A stretch of 64,000 nucleotides of DNA, from the NCBI GenBank assembly GCA_947650285.1, contig CANTFL010001387.1, positions 124,001-188,000 of the forward strand, written 5' to 3'. The position numbers and the translations under genes were made by a program. This DNA comes from Hyaloperonospora brassicae. Taxonomy: Eukaryota > Oomycota > Peronosporomycetes > Peronosporales > Peronosporaceae. The notes under the pieces are model-generated. The model was not told the origin of the DNA. It saw only the letters and a program-made list of their open reading frames with translations, and searched no databases. The stretch's first letter is position 1. Each line of letters starts with the position of its first letter. Shown here one piece after another: positions 44,665 to 56,483 of this stretch.

Positions 44665-45423
44665 AGCAAAGAGGGTGACACTTGCCTCGTTGTTGTTTTC
44701 GATTAATCCGTAGTGTGAACGAAGATGTAGCTATGCACGGCAATGTTCAGGTGCCACACTGTTGTGGTTAATCCGGCGGGAGTAGCAAGTTCTTTACGAG
44801 TGAGAACTCGAACGATACCGTTCCCCTGCGTCTTTTGTACTCCATCGATGCCAACCTCGACCACAACACATCGGTGTGTCCTAGAATAGGCGCAGTAGCT
44901 CGTTTTTTTCCGGGTAATCACGCGCGTGCGTGAGCCGCGACCAGCACACTGTAATGCGGTGTTGATCTTTGATCGTGTTCAAAATGTTTGACCCGATAAA
45001 GCGCGTTATTTGACTCTCCTGTCGTGCAAAACCCTTTCGTGCTCGAATCAAAGCACGAGCAACGTCAGCATTGGTATCTGAATAAAGACGGCAGCCGCGA
45101 GACCAATTACCCTATCAAATGGTCATTGTGTACAACACATCCTGTGCAGGTGAGCGAGCGACCACAGCTTTATGTGCCGGAGGGTCGGCGTCGATGTAAC
45201 CCTCCACAAAGCGATCCTAATCAGATCTATCACCTTTGTCCCGCAATTCTAGAACACTCGCTGCGTGTGCTTGTGCTGTACAATTCGCTCGATTTTGCAC
45301 CAATCGGCGCCGTCCAACACACCACCGCCACCCCCTGCCCGACTTTCAACCGACAGAGTCAAAGCAGGAGGGACACGTATTTACGGCTTTGCCAGCTTGA
45401 GCGCAGGTCGTGCTTTTTGTCCA
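44665..45423. other. Intergenic/upstream region of GRP94
   Basis: A 72-codon minus frame (44921-44703) has no recognised motif. The rest is the 5' flank of the GRP94 gene. No firm stress-response element seen. Confidence 0.4.
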
Positions 45424-48085
45424 ATGAGAGCAGCGCGTCGCCCATGGCTGCTCCTGCTCGTCGCCATGTCGCTCGGCTGCAGCGCAGTCGCTGCCACTGC
45501 CGCTGCCGCCCCCGCTGCTGTTTCCACTGTGTCCGATGATGACGTGTCCAGGTCCGTGCACTCTGCTGACGCGCTTGCACGTCTCTCTCTCTCTCTCTCT
45601 CTCGCTACTGCTGCTACTGCTGCTATTCGTGCTGCTGCGGGCATCGTCTCACTCACTCACTTGCTGTTTGTATAGCACCCATCAAGCGAGTGCGAACGTC
45701 GCCGACCACGAGCTCACGACAGGCGGTGAGACGTTTGCGTTCCAAGCCGAAGTGTCGCGTCTCATGGACATCCTCATCAACTCGCTGTACCGCACGAAAG
45801 AGATCTTTCTGCGGGAGCTCATCTCGAACGCCTCGGACGCGCTGGACAAGCTCCGGTTCCTGGCGCTGTCCAACAAGGAGCTGCTGGGCAAACTGCGGGA
45901 GCTGGAGATCCGCATCAGCTTTGACAGGGACGCGCACACGCTCACGATCCGGGACACGGGCGTGGGCATGACCAAGAACGACCTCGTGACCAACCTCGGG
46001 ACGCTGGCCAAGTCGGGCACGGCCCACTTTGCTGAAGCGCTGCAGAGCGGGAAGGACGACAGCAACCTCATTGGCCAATTCGGTGTCGGCTTTTACTCTG
46101 TCTATTTGGTGGCCCACCGCGTTCGTGTCGTGAGCAAGAACCACGACGACGAGCAGTACATTTGGGAGTCGGACGCGAACGCATCGTTTACGATCGCGAA
46201 GGATCCGCGAGGGAATACACTCGGCCGTGGCACAGAGATCACGCTGTTCCTGAAGCCAGATGCGGCCGAGTTTGAGGACCAAGACAAGCTCAAGAACCTT
46301 GTGGGGCACTACAGTGAGTTCATCACGTTCCCGATCTATGTGAATGCAAGCACGACAGAGACGTACGAGGTAGAGGAGGAGCCCAGCGATGACGCTGCAG
46401 ACGAGGAGGAGACTGGTGAGAAGGCGAGCGACAAGGAGGACGAGGACGAGTTAGAAGCCGTCATGGAAGATGGTGAGAGTGAGGCTCCGAAAACTCGCAC
46501 GGAAACGCGTGAAGTGTGGGGCTGGGAACGTGTGAACGAAGTCAAAGCCATTTGGACGCGCTCGAAGGACGACATCAGCGATGACGAGTACAAGAGCTTC
46601 TACCACACGCTAGATAAGACGGACACCACTGACCCGCTGACCTGGATCCATTTCCAGGGTGAAGGCGAGATCGAGTTCAAATCGATTTTGTACGTGCCAG
46701 GCAAGGCCGCCAGTGATTTCTACACGCGCTTTGATAGCAAAAAGGCGAAGATCAAGCTGTACGTCCGCAAGGTGTTGATCTCCGATGATTACGATGACTT
46801 CTTGCCGCGCTACCTGAACTTTGTTGCCGGCGTCGTGGACTCGGACGACTTGCCGATCAACGTTTCCCGCGAGTCTCTGCAAGAGAACAAGATCCTTCGC
46901 ATTATCCGCAAAAAGCTTATCCGCAAAGTATTGGAAATGCTGCACAGACTGGCTGAGAATGACGAAAGTGATGAGGAGGAGGATGATGACGAGGAGGAGG
47001 AGGAGAAAACTGTGGATGAGTCACAGGATGCTGAATCTGATGCATCGACGGAATCGGATGAGGTTGCTACGAGTGAGGAGGAAGACGAGGAGGAGGAAGA
47101 GGAAGACCGCAACGCGTCGTACAACAAGTTTTGGGAGGAGTTTGGCAAGAACATCAAGCTGGGTGTTATGGAGGACACCGCTAATCGCGGCAAGCTGGTC
47201 AAGTTGCTACGCTTCGTGACGAACAAAAGTGATGGCAAGTTGACGTCTCTGGAGGACTACGTGGGTCGCATGAAAGACTGGCAGGACTCGATTTATTACA
47301 TTGCCGCTGGAAGTACGAAAGAGTGCAAAAAGTCGCCGTTTATGGAGAAGATGCGCGCCAAGGGCCTGGAGGTGATCTACTTCATCGATGCGCTGGACGA
47401 GTACATGGTGACGCACATTCCCGACTTCGACGGGAAGAAGCTGGTGTCCATTTCGAAGGAGGGTATGAAGTTTGGCGACGAGGATGTGTCGCTCATGCAG
47501 AAGCGGGAACAGCTGTATGCGGACAAGTATACGGCGCTTACGACGGAGCTCAAGTCGCTGTACGGAGACAAAATATCTCGCGTCGTCATGTCGCAGCGCG
47601 TGGTGAACTCGCCGGCCGTCATGGTGACGTCCCAGTGGGGCTACTCTGCTAACATGCAGCGCATCATGAAGGCGCAGACTTTTGTCGGTACGGACAAGAA
47701 CCACCCGATGTACGGTGCAGGAATGGCGATTTTGGAGCTGAATCCTCGTCACCCGCTCGTCTCCAAGCTGAACGAATTGATGGCGAGCGATCCTCAGAAA
47801 AAGGAAACGCAGGACCTCGCGTGGCTTCTGTATGACACTACGCTGATCAACTCGGGCTTCGATTTACCGGACATCGACAGCTTTTCTTCACGCATTCGCC
47901 GCATCATGATGACCAGCATGGGCGTTGACAGTCTGGAACTTGAGCCAGAAATCGAGGTACCGGAGGATGAGGAGGTGGTGGACGACGACGTCGACGATGC
48001 TGAAGACCTGGACGATCCGACCAAGTCAGACGATGTCGAGGTGGATGAGAAGGCCGATGCTGTTGAGGAGAAGGATGAGTTGTAG
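45424..48085 (+). CDS. HSP90B1: Endoplasmin (GRP94), ER-lumenal HSP90
   Basis: ATP-dependent chaperone of the ER lumen. Exons 45424-45551 and 45676-48085 join to 2538 nt (845 aa); intron of 124 bp, CT-rich (donor GTCCGT, acceptor TATAG). Signal peptide in exon 1 ([20 protein letters not shown]). N-terminal GHKL ATPase with [17 protein letters not shown] (about 87-101), [15 protein letters not shown] and GQFGVGFYS; acidic linker (EEE/DED-rich); middle domain with [19 protein letters not shown] and [20 protein letters not shown]; an unusual second acidic insert ([12 protein letters not shown]...[10 protein letters not shown]); C-terminal dimerisation domain; acidic tail ending KDEL, the ER retrieval signal. 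Length is typical. Confidence 0.97.
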
Positions 48086-49971
48086 AGCGTGTGAGAGGAA
48101 CTGACATTCCAGGGAACTACTTGGAGACGATGCGTACGCTGGACGATGCATCAGCTCTGTAGGCAGTTTGACTGAATGAAGTGTTTCGTACAAATTGTTG
48201 TGGACTGAGCTCTTCGAAAGACTGTCTGCCAAAACTCACGCATGCGCTGTTGTGTTGCACCGGTGCCTCCAGCGCCAAGCGGATCGTGTGACTCATGAGC
48301 TCCGTTCCAGTTCTGCCTTCACTGACGCGTCCACAAGCTTCTCATCTTGCTACACAGCTGGCAGAGGTATGCCCGAGCGGACAGCTCTGTGCAGTTGCTG
48401 TTGCTTCAACTTCGCCTGAGATTCATGAACCTCTGTTTGTAAACCACGTCGTCGCTTCTCTTTCAGCAGACTATTTTAGCCTGCTCTGGTGGAAGAGAAG
48501 CGACAACGCCGGTTGCTCTGCAGCTTCGACACCAGAGGGTCCTGTTCTGACACGACGCAACTTCCTCCACGATCTCGCGCTGAGTTGAGCTTCAACTTGC
48601 TCCCTCTTGGTCCAAGCACCAGCCACGTGCTCATTCATTCGATGTACCACGCTGCACCCGACAAGCTTTGCATTCTGCCTTCAGTGTCTGCTTACTGTGC
48701 ATGACTTCCCTGCGGACCCTCAGAACCTTGATGTGCGTGACTTGCTACTTGTTTCCAGGTCGCACACATGCTTTTGATTTGAACTTGCAGCGACACTTGT
48801 ACTGCAAGTTCACTACGTAACTTCTCGTTGCCAAGTCGCTTTTCCTCGCTCAGTTGTTCTGCGGTCTTCGATGCCAGCATGAAGCTTACGCCATACAGCG
48901 ATGACATCGGGTCTTGAGTCGCTCTCACAGTAGTGTCCCTTCCTTTCAAGTTGCGCAGTCCTTGTCGTTCTGCTTCCTATGCAAGTTAGTACACACAGTG
49001 TGTTGTAGGCGTGACGTACTGCCCGTTTCGCTCACAAGCGTCAGCACATCGCCGCTCAAGTAACCCATCTTGCTTTGCAGCTGGGTAACTCCGTTTGCGC
49101 CTGACCTTACTCATCGTCTTCGTCCAGCTTAAGTTTAACACCTTAGAGTCGGGACCAACAATCGACATGCCTCAATCCAAGCCCCTCGTTTGCGTTCTTC
49201 CACAGCAGGGTCGGCTAGCAAAGCTTGCGTAACATTCTTCTAGGCAACCGATGCCTACGCGTCTTCGCCCAAACGATAGTAAGACTGCTCTATCCCTTCG
49301 CGCTCTCTCTTGCTGCATTTCATTTCCTGACCAGCATCACGTCCTTGGCCATGCTTAATGGAAGACCCTTCCCTCAACTGCTGACCACGCTCATCAGTGG
49401 GCATCGCTTTTCAGTAGGCGTCTACCCGTTTCCAGCTTTCTCCGTCTCTTTGCAAAACATATTGGTCTCAATCCTACAAACGTGTTTGCGCCATCTTCAC
49501 CTCAAAAGCGTTGTTTGCCTCCCCTTTGCGTCCTCGCAAGCCATTTCGTGTTGTCGGGCAATGATGCGCGTCCTTCTGCTTCGCATATCGTTGCCTAATT
49601 ACGTATGCCAGCAGCTCCACCAACACTCGAACGCTGCTAGACCAGACGATTGCACCTGTAGGCGCCAGAAGTCCTGTCTCAAAGCATCCTTTCATTCCAA
49701 GGTTGGTAATATTCACATCCTGGATACCCCAGCATTGAGCCCACCACGTGAGATGCCTTGTATCTTCGGGAACCAACAAACAAATCAAATTGTTGCAATC
49801 CATTGTGTCTTCCGTCCAACATGGCAACGACGACGACAGAACAACGTGAGTGAGCATCACAAACCACGCAAAATGAGTAACGGGACAAAGACGTTAGCTA
49901 CTAACACGCGTGGATTGACAAGTTGACAGGATAACTGGTTTGGCTTTGTAAACTCGTGGTGAGCTCAGCGA
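48086..49971. other. Region between GRP94 and the hydrolase gene, decayed frames only
   Basis: No gene recognised. A plus frame (49225-49926) has no ATG start; on minus, short broken frames (for example 49860-49474 with GMKGCFETGLLAPTG and 49168-48986) may be relics of a transposable element, but I cannot name one. Confidence 0.4.
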
Positions 49972-51258
49972 CTATTGTTGCACGTCCCAAATCTCAGCAA
50001 AGAGTTCAATCACATCACCAAGGCGCATACGCTGCGGTAGTTCAAAAGTCCGGCGCACTGACGATAACCCGTCGAATAGCAAATGAGCAGGGACTGGCGG
50101 CGGGCGCGGTGGACTACAGAGGCGAGAAAAGAGGTGCACAGTCAATACAAACAACGCCCTTCATTACGTGCTGTATAACAGCATCAACTAAAGCAGCAAC
50201 CACGCACCGTGTTTGTGTTGGTGTGAGCCAGGCTACGCGCGAGTCTTGCCATGTGCGTAAACCCACGTTGCAAAAAGGTCCGTTGCGGCCTTGCGGCCAC
50301 CACGGGTCAGTATCACTAGTAGCTGCAGCCACCTTGAAGCGATGCAGGTGCTGCACGAGCCAGTCCAGCATCTCTGCAATTGCCTGTGTAGCCGCGTCTT
50401 CGTCCTTGATGTTGGAGAACGCAAAGCCGCTTTGCTGGTTTACAAACAGCGACACCTTGAGCGCTGTTGTGGCGGCCTGTGAACGCGCTGCACATAAACT
50501 CAGCAGTGTCCGGTACTGCAGCACAATGCAAGCGACAAACACCAACGCACACAAAACCCAGTGAGCTCCTCTAGTCGCAGACGCACGTCTCAACCAGACC
50601 CTTAGCAACTCGACCGTACAGCTTCCGATGCAGCATAGGGCGACTTTCCCCCCACTTGCAGCAACAGTGGAATACCAGCGGACTCCGCTGTCGGTGCGTT
50701 CTCTCCAATGTCAGTACACGCCAAGGGCACGAGACCTCTGGGACACATTGCCACGACGCAATCGACCGGCACCGATCGCTCGATCGCTAGTTTGATGGCC
50801 AGATCAGCACCGGCCCCGAGGCCACACACGCCCACGCGCTGAATGTCATGCGTCTTCTTGAGGTACAGCGACGCTTGTTGCACGCGCGCCACGTGCTCGA
50901 GCGTCGCGCTCGCTGTCAACACGGCCTTCCCGTCGGGCGCAAAGAGATCCAGCACCAGCACTTTGTAGCCCTGTTCGGCCAACTTGTCGGCAAAGGAAAT
51001 GACCGGCAGACCAAAGCGGTCGGTAGCGTCTCCGCTGGATCCAGCGACGCGGCGGCTCTGCTCAGCGAGGAACACAACGCCCGTGACGATGCGCCCAATG
51101 TGCGACGCCGGCGCGACAAAGTACGCGTCCTGCAGACGGACCCCTTGGGCGAACGGGTCGCTCGAGGAGGACACGGACGAGTCGGTGAGCGGGAACTGCA
51201 GCGTCGAGCCCGCCCCTGGGTACACGAAGCGCGGACGCTCGAGGCCCGAGGAGCTCAT
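49972..51258 (-). CDS. Dienelactone-hydrolase-like alpha/beta hydrolase
   Basis: Exon 1 51258-50620 (213 codons), intron 50619-50516 (GTACGG..CAG), exon 2 from 50515 to about 50263, exon 3 about 50093-49972 (junction 2/3 tentative; total 1014 nt, 337 aa with donor at 50262 and acceptor at 50094). Seen: substrate-loop region GVVFLAEQSRR, YKVLVLDLFAPDG, nucleophile elbow VGVCGLGAGAD (Cys in the position of the DLH nucleophile), and C-terminal AIAEMLDWLVQHLHRF. The usual His (EHGF in the family) reads QSGFAF, so the catalytic triad looks incomplete. Exon 3 gives RMRLGDVIELFAEIWDVQQ at the end. Soluble, no signal peptide. Divergent from SEC62. Confidence 0.72.
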
Positions 51259-51690
51259 GCGAATGGTTTAAGTGCGCGAGTGCGACACTTTGTGAGCTAT
51301 TGTTTTTTTTCTGCTTCTTTTTACTTAGGGTTCGAATTGTTTCTTAGTGGGTGGGGTGGAGGAGATGAGCGGGTGGGTGAGTGGGTGAGTGGGTGGATCC
51401 ACCGATGGTGGAGCAGATCGGGGCGGGTGGATCCACCGATGGGCGAGCCAATCTGGGTGGATCGATGGCTCGAAAAGCCACAGCGGTATAGAAACGGGCC
51501 CGCCGCGACCGCAAATAACGTTGCGGTAGCCACGTCACGGTGTTGCCGATTGAGAGGCGATGGATGGACGTTACACAGCGGTTGCGACTTCAGGGGGCAC
51601 GCGACGATGGTGCCACGGAGCAGTCATTACGAAAAAGGCCACGCGTTAAGTCAGGAGCGCCCGAGCGGAGGGAACAACAGCATACATAGC
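51259..51690. promoter_or_regulatory. Bidirectional upstream region with GT-rich repeats and palindromes
   Basis: Lies between the divergent hydrolase and SEC62 starts. Contains (GTGGGTGA)n-like repeats at 51370-51395 and two copies of GGTGGATCCACCGATGG (51392-51408 and 51426-51442), each with the 12-bp palindrome GGTGGATCCACC, plus a third partial copy near 51456. Possible dimeric factor sites. Confidence 0.45.
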
Positions 51691-52859
51691 ATGAGCGACG
51701 ACGAGTCGACGAGGGACGCCGCGTCTTCCGTACGTACACTGTCTCTGTCCCACTGCTCGCCCCGTCTGCCGCCCACGTTCACTCGCAACGTGGAGAGCGA
51801 GGAGAGAGGGGCGCGCGCGCAGGTCTCAGGTGCCGAGTACGAGACTGACGCGCCTGTTCTCTTTGTGTTGTGTGTTGTGACGCCCAGACCGCCGACAAGC
51901 CGTGGGAGACGGAGAAGGGCGTGCGCAAGATGGCTGACCTCCTGCGCGGCCGCAAGGGCATGCCGTCGCGCCACGCCGTGGAGCTGGGCAAGCGCGTCGA
52001 GTACTTTCGCGGCGACCGTCTGGCCACGTTCCTGCTGGCGAGCCCCATGGCAAAGAAGTACTTTCCAGAGCTCAAGACAAAGGAAGACGTGCACACAGTG
52101 GGCCACGCGCTGGTGCAGAATGGCTACATTCACCGCTCGGAGCGCGACGCGAACAACAAGAAGCTGCTGAAGCCCACGACCAAGCAGGTCTTTACGCCGG
52201 ATGGGTACTACACGTGGATGTACGAGGGGTCGAAGACCTTCCGCAACATTTTGACTGCGCTGCTGATCATTAGCTTCTTCACGGTCACGTGCTTCCCCAT
52301 TTGGCCGCAGTGGGCCAAGGTCGCGCTGTGGTACTTGTCCGTCACGTTCCTGATCTTTGTCGCGATCTTTGTCGTCGTGCGCCTCGTCATCTTCTTCATC
52401 CTGTGGATGATTGGCTACGAGTACTGGCTCCTGCCCAACATTTTTGACGACAACCTCTCGGTCGTGGACTCGTTCGTGCCTCTGTACTCGCTACGCTCGA
52501 CGGAACCGTCGGAGCGCATCTATCGAGTTGTTGGACTGGTCGCGTTTGTCTGCTTCTGCGTCTGGGTGAAGAACCAGCCGACGGACTTTGACGACTACAT
52601 GGAGCTCACGAAGCAGTTTACGGACGATATTTACAGCGGCAAGCTCCTGAGCGATATGTCGCAGAAGGACCAGGATAACATCGATGCTGTGAAGGTGCCG
52701 GATCTCGAGGACCTGCTCAAGGACGACGAGGACGACGAAGGTGACGAGGACCAAGACGCCAAGTTTGCCAAGATTTTAGACGAGGATGACGACGAGAGCG
52801 AGAAGTCCACAGAAGCGGCGGAAGACGATGAGGACGGAGTGATAGACCGGGACTTGTAG
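51691..52859 (+). CDS. SEC62: SEC62, post-translational ER translocation factor
   Basis: Part of the Sec61/Sec62/Sec63 channel complex for post-translational import into the ER. Exons 51691-51729 and 51888-52859 (1011 nt, 336 aa); intron of 158 bp (GTACGT..CAG). Seen: cytosolic N-terminal domain with RVEYFRGDRLATFLL and VHTVGHALVQNGYIHR; VFTPDGYYTWMYEG before the first membrane helix (about 133-151), then PIWPQWAKVALWYLSV and a second helix (158-186), and FLPN-like WLLPNIFDDNLSVVDSFVPLY. All are hallmark Sec62 motifs. A third hydrophobic stretch (IYRVVGLVAFVCFCVWV, about 223-240) is followed by an acidic C-terminal tail. Convergent with the phosphatase gene (175 bp between stops). Confidence 0.95.
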
Positions 52860-53034
52860 ACGCAGCGAGCGGTTGGTAGACTAGCTGAATGACCGACACA
52901 TCGACGATACATAATACAAACCTGGTGACTGATCAATCGGTTTGCACGCGTGCCACCATGCATTACCGCTTCCTACTCGAAGCGCATTGCGTATGTTTAC
53001 AACGACACGCACGATGATGTCGCTACGATGTTCG

Positions 53035-54873
53035 CTACTTCCACGGAGCCAGCGTCACCTCGTCGTAGACAACGCCGTTGCGGTTGAGAACGAACTGCAC
53101 ACGCATGGACTCCTCGGTCGAGTCGATGCGGAGATAGCCCCAGTCGTTCACGTGGCTCACGCTCCACTCGCCCAACTTGTTCGAGAACCCTTGCTTCTCC
53201 AAGCCGGCGCCTGCAGATCCAATCACGAAGTGGACGGGCCCCTGACCGTCCTCGGTGCACTTCCCGTCACGCACTGCGCAGCTACGCTCGTACGAGTGCT
53301 GGTGACCCACCAGCATCAAGTTGACCCTGTGGTCCCAAAGCAGGTCCTCCACCTCGTCGCGAAAGTGCTGAGCCACCTTGTAGTCGGCTTCCTCGCCGAG
53401 CTGAGTTGTGTACATCATCCGATGGGATGTAAGAACAACCCATGGTGTCTTATTGCGGTCTACACTCTTTAAGTCATTCTCGAGCCACGTGTATTGCTTC
53501 GATCCACGGCGCCAGTCGTGCTCTGATGAGATCTGGACAACGTGGATCCCACCATAGTCGAATGAGTACCAGTAGATGCTATTGCCATTAGCAGGGGCAT
53601 CCCAGCGGTAGAACATTGGCACCGAGCACTCGCCTGACGAGTCGCTGCCATAGTTGGCCCAGTCTGGGTGAAAGTCCATCCTTCCATCTGCCCCCGTAGC
53701 CCCACTGGGATCGTTCGCTCCGCCCGCCATGTAGTCGTATTCGTGGTTGCCAATGCTCACCATGTACGGCACTCGAGTGGCGTGTGGCTCAATGACGTGA
53801 AAGAATTCGTCCCATACGTGTGCATGGCCCCGGGCGTAGCTGATATCGCCAAAGTGCAAGAGAAAGCTGTCGTAACCACCGTCCACAACGTCTTGGTACG
53901 AACGCACAGCCGTCGAAATCGCCGCGGGTGCAGAATACACGCCCATGTCGGCGTACGCGATAAACTTGGCGCTTTTCACTGACGCATCTGGGCGGCTCAT
54001 GAATGAGTACACTGAGCTCCAGCCATCTTTGTCACTGCCAAACTTGTAAAAGTACCTCGTTCCCACGTTCAGTCCTTTCAATACAACTCTGTGCATATTA
54101 CCAGGGTCTCGGAACCACTGCTGGCTACTGCGGTTCGCTGGGTGACTGCACAAGTGAGCAGCAGTGTACGTCTTCGACGTGCCCTCTGCCTGCTGATCCA
54201 ACGCAAAGGCGTCGAGGCCGTACTTGACCACTGGAACCTCTCGAGATGCAGAGTTGAACATTACTGACATCTCGTCAATCTCGTCGGTGAATGAAATGTG
54301 CCCGTGCTTTGGCGCCGTAAACGCTTCAGTCATGCCGACTTGCAGCTTCCCAAGTCGAGCGTAGACGTTGGCACGAGGCTGAAAGTTAAAGTACTCGACA
54401 GAATAGTTGCACCGCATCATGTACAAGGACGAGAAGCGGACCGTCTGTAGCCTCTCGCGGTCCGCCACGTCTGGTCCAGTGGCTACAGTAACGCCGGCCT
54501 TGACGAGGAAATCCGCTTCGTGCGCTTGCGGACCGCAGCTGAGCCCTACAAAGTCCGTAGCATGGGGACGTGTCACGCCGCTCCAGGAGATCACCAGATC
54601 CTCGCCGTCTTCCAGCAGCGCAGGCGATGCAGTCAGTACCACATTTTCTGGCTCTGCAGCGTCCGTCTTCGCGACAGCATCACGTAAGAACGCAGCCTCT
54701 TCGTCGCGCATGACGTCCCATACATTGTCGTTGTTGTCGTTGTGCACGATCACGGGCGACTGGCGGTCCGTGTCTTCACGCAGATCGTCATCGTACTGAT
54801 AATGTACCGCAGGTCGCTCGGCCTGTACCAGCACAGAGAGGCACGAGATGAGAAGGAGCAGAGACGCGACCAT
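53035..54873 (-). CDS. Secreted purple acid phosphatase
   Basis: Metallophosphoesterase of the plant-type purple acid phosphatase family, hydrolysing phosphate monoesters, probably outside the cell or in the secretory route. Single exon, 612 aa. Signal peptide MVASLLLLISCLSVLVQA. N-terminal beta-sandwich (about 75-295; VISWSG, RVVLKGLNVGTRYFYKFGS). Metal ligands in order: D309 (AYADMG), D343 and Y346 (GDISY), N376 and H377 (GNHEYD), H484 (LTSHRMMY), H524 and H526 (GHQHSYE), all present. C-terminal LRID...FVLNRNG typical of the family. Several Asn-X-Ser/Thr sites. Start codon at 54873 gives the signal peptide directly. Divergent from cyclin C with 199 bp between starts. Confidence 0.95.
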   Translation of the reverse strand: MVASLLLLISCLSVLVQAERPAVHYQYDDDLREDTDRQSPVIVHNDNNDNVWDVMRDEEAAFLRDAVAKTDAAEPENVVLTASPALLEDGEDLVISWSGVTRPHATDFVGLSCGPQAHEADFLVKAGVTVATGPDVADRERLQTVRFSSLYMMRCNYSVEYFNFQPRANVYARLGKLQVGMTEAFTAPKHGHISFTDEIDEMSVMFNSASREVPVVKYGLDAFALDQQAEGTSKTYTAAHLCSHPANRSSQQWFRDPGNMHRVVLKGLNVGTRYFYKFGSDKDGWSSVYSFMSRPDASVKSAKFIAYADMGVYSAPAAISTAVRSYQDVVDGGYDSFLLHFGDISYARGHAHVWDEFFHVIEPHATRVPYMVSIGNHEYDYMAGGANDPSGATGADGRMDFHPDWANYGSDSSGECSVPMFYRWDAPANGNSIYWYSFDYGGIHVVQISSEHDWRRGSKQYTWLENDLKSVDRNKTPWVVLTSHRMMYTTQLGEEADYKVAQHFRDEVEDLLWDHRVNLMLVGHQHSYERSCAVRDGKCTEDGQGPVHFVIGSAGAGLEKQGFSNKLGEWSVSHVNDWGYLRIDSTEESMRVQFVLNRNGVVYDEVTLAPWK

Positions 54874-55072
54874 TGCACAGGAACGAGTGAGCTTTTCAGT
54901 GACGTTCGTTCGTACACGTACCGGATAAGACGCTTGACCTGCGAAATCAAATGATACTGCGTGATTTGGTTCGCTGATTCATTCAGAGAGAAAAGGCTTT
55001 AGTTGGTGTCGACCACTTACGTACCTTCCAGTCGCTTGACTACAACGTGCTGAAAACAAAGCACTTTGCAGC
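54874..55072. promoter_or_regulatory. Bidirectional promoter, phosphatase/cyclin C
   Basis: 199 bp between divergent starts. GATTCATTCAGAGAGAAAAGG near 54975 resembles the oomycete Inr (TCATTC..) on the cyclin C side. Inferred only. Confidence 0.4.
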
Positions 55073-56483
55073 ATGGGCATGAATTTCTGGCACTCGACGC
55101 ACTAGTAAGTGGGTCTGTCTGTACCCACATGTTACGACCGCCTGTTGCGCTCACTTTTTGCTCACTTGTTGTCACTGTGGATGTGCTGTTCTCGTGGGGG
55201 TATGCAGTTTGTACTGGATGAAAGACGTGAGCAAAGCCGATCTGCGCAAGAGGAATCCGCTGGACCGCAAGCACTTGACGGACGACGAGATCGACAGTAT
55301 CCATCTCGCGAACATTTCTCGTGAGTTTCTATTGTGATTATTCATTTCTAGAGGCCGTTACAGCGAGGTACAGGAGGAGTCCGTAGCAGTGTTGACGGTC
55401 GTCTTGTATGGGTGCTGACCTGCTAGTGCTGGAAGAGATCGGACCCCGGCTACGGGTTCGGCAGATTATCATTTACACTGCAATTGTCTTCTACCGTCGG
55501 TTCTATCTGACGTAGGAAGGCTCAGATACCCATTGCGTTGCTCGTGCGGGTGTGACAAGTGGCTGACACACACGTGTGTGTGTCTGTATGTGTGTTTGTA
55601 TTGTTTAGACAGAGCTTTGTGAACTTCGACCCCCACCTCGTCGTTGGAACAGTGTTCTTCCTCGCGTCGAAAGTCGAGGAGAGTCAGCTGTCGCTGACCA
55701 CAGTGACGTCGGTGCTGCACCATTACACCACAAGTACATCATGACGTGGTGCTAAGGGGGAATAGCAATTGAACGGCGTTCGTTGCTGACGAGTCCACGG
55801 GTGGCGTCTGTTGTGTGCCACTGGGGCTCTATAGATGGCGTGGACGAAGACGAGTCCATGTACACGTTCCAGGACAAGGACATCCTCGAGTGCGAGTTTT
55901 ACGTGATCGAAGCACTGCAGTTTGACCTCATCCTGCACCACCCGTTCCCGTCTCTCCTCCAGTACGTCGTACAACCCACGTATGTACTGACTTGTCTATG
56001 GTACCTCTGACGTAGTGCTTCCGCTTTGCTGTGGCTACAGACTACTCGACGAGTTCGACATTCACGAAGAGTGTCTCCAGCTCGCATGGTCGAGACGGTC
56101 GTCTGTTGCAAGGGCTCTTGCAAGTTACTAACGTACTGTTGTTGTGCTACTGTTCTGTGGTGGTATTGATCCATTGTAGGCAACTAATACAGTACTCGTA
56201 CCGGACGGACATTATTATTCTGTACCCGCCATTTATGGTGGCGTACGCAGCCGCTTACATTGCGTGCCGCGACGCAGGCTACGACGCTGCGCAGGTGTTT
56301 GCTACAGTGAACATCAAGCAGGAAGGGCTGCTGAAGATTGTCGGCGAGTTCCAAGAGGCTATCGAGGAAGAGAAGAAGCTGTATGTGGTGCAAGCCGCAG
56401 CTCTCGAGCGCCTGGAGGAGATCATTCCGGACGCCGTCGCGGCTGAGTCTGAAGGTGTACTTAGTGTGGTAGCAGAAAAGTGA
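55073..56483 (+). CDS. CCNC: Cyclin C, Mediator kinase module
   Basis: Partner of CDK8 in the Mediator kinase module (nuclear, transcription control). Seven exons: 55073-55104, 55208-55320, 55427-55511, 55609-55733, 55835-55979, 56041-56088, 56180-56483; all GT-AG, phases consistent, 852 nt, 283 aa, the same length as human cyclin C. Seen: MNFWHSTHY start (family NFWKSTHY), cyclin box with LRVRQIIIYTAIVFYRRFY, NFDPHLVVGTVFFLASKVEES, DILECEFYVIEALQFDLILHHP, FPSLLQYV, AWQLIQYSYRTDIIILYPPFMVA. The ATG at 55079 is an alternative start. Very intron-rich compared with its neighbours. Confidence 0.95.

Noticed and set aside
45300..45325. CCAAT-N9-CCAAC resembling an ER stress element upstream of GRP94
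   Set aside because: The second half differs from CCACG at two of five positions; too weak to call.
45653..46309. Antisense frame under the GRP94 ATPase domain
   Set aside because: Typical complement of a GC-rich conserved gene; no independent support.
49225..49926. 233-codon plus frame
   Set aside because: No ATG at its start, no motif; the minus strand is equally open in parts, so neither is convincing.
50848..52170. 440-codon plus frame across the hydrolase and SEC62 starts
   Set aside because: Shadow of two real genes on opposite strands plus their promoter; no family similarity.
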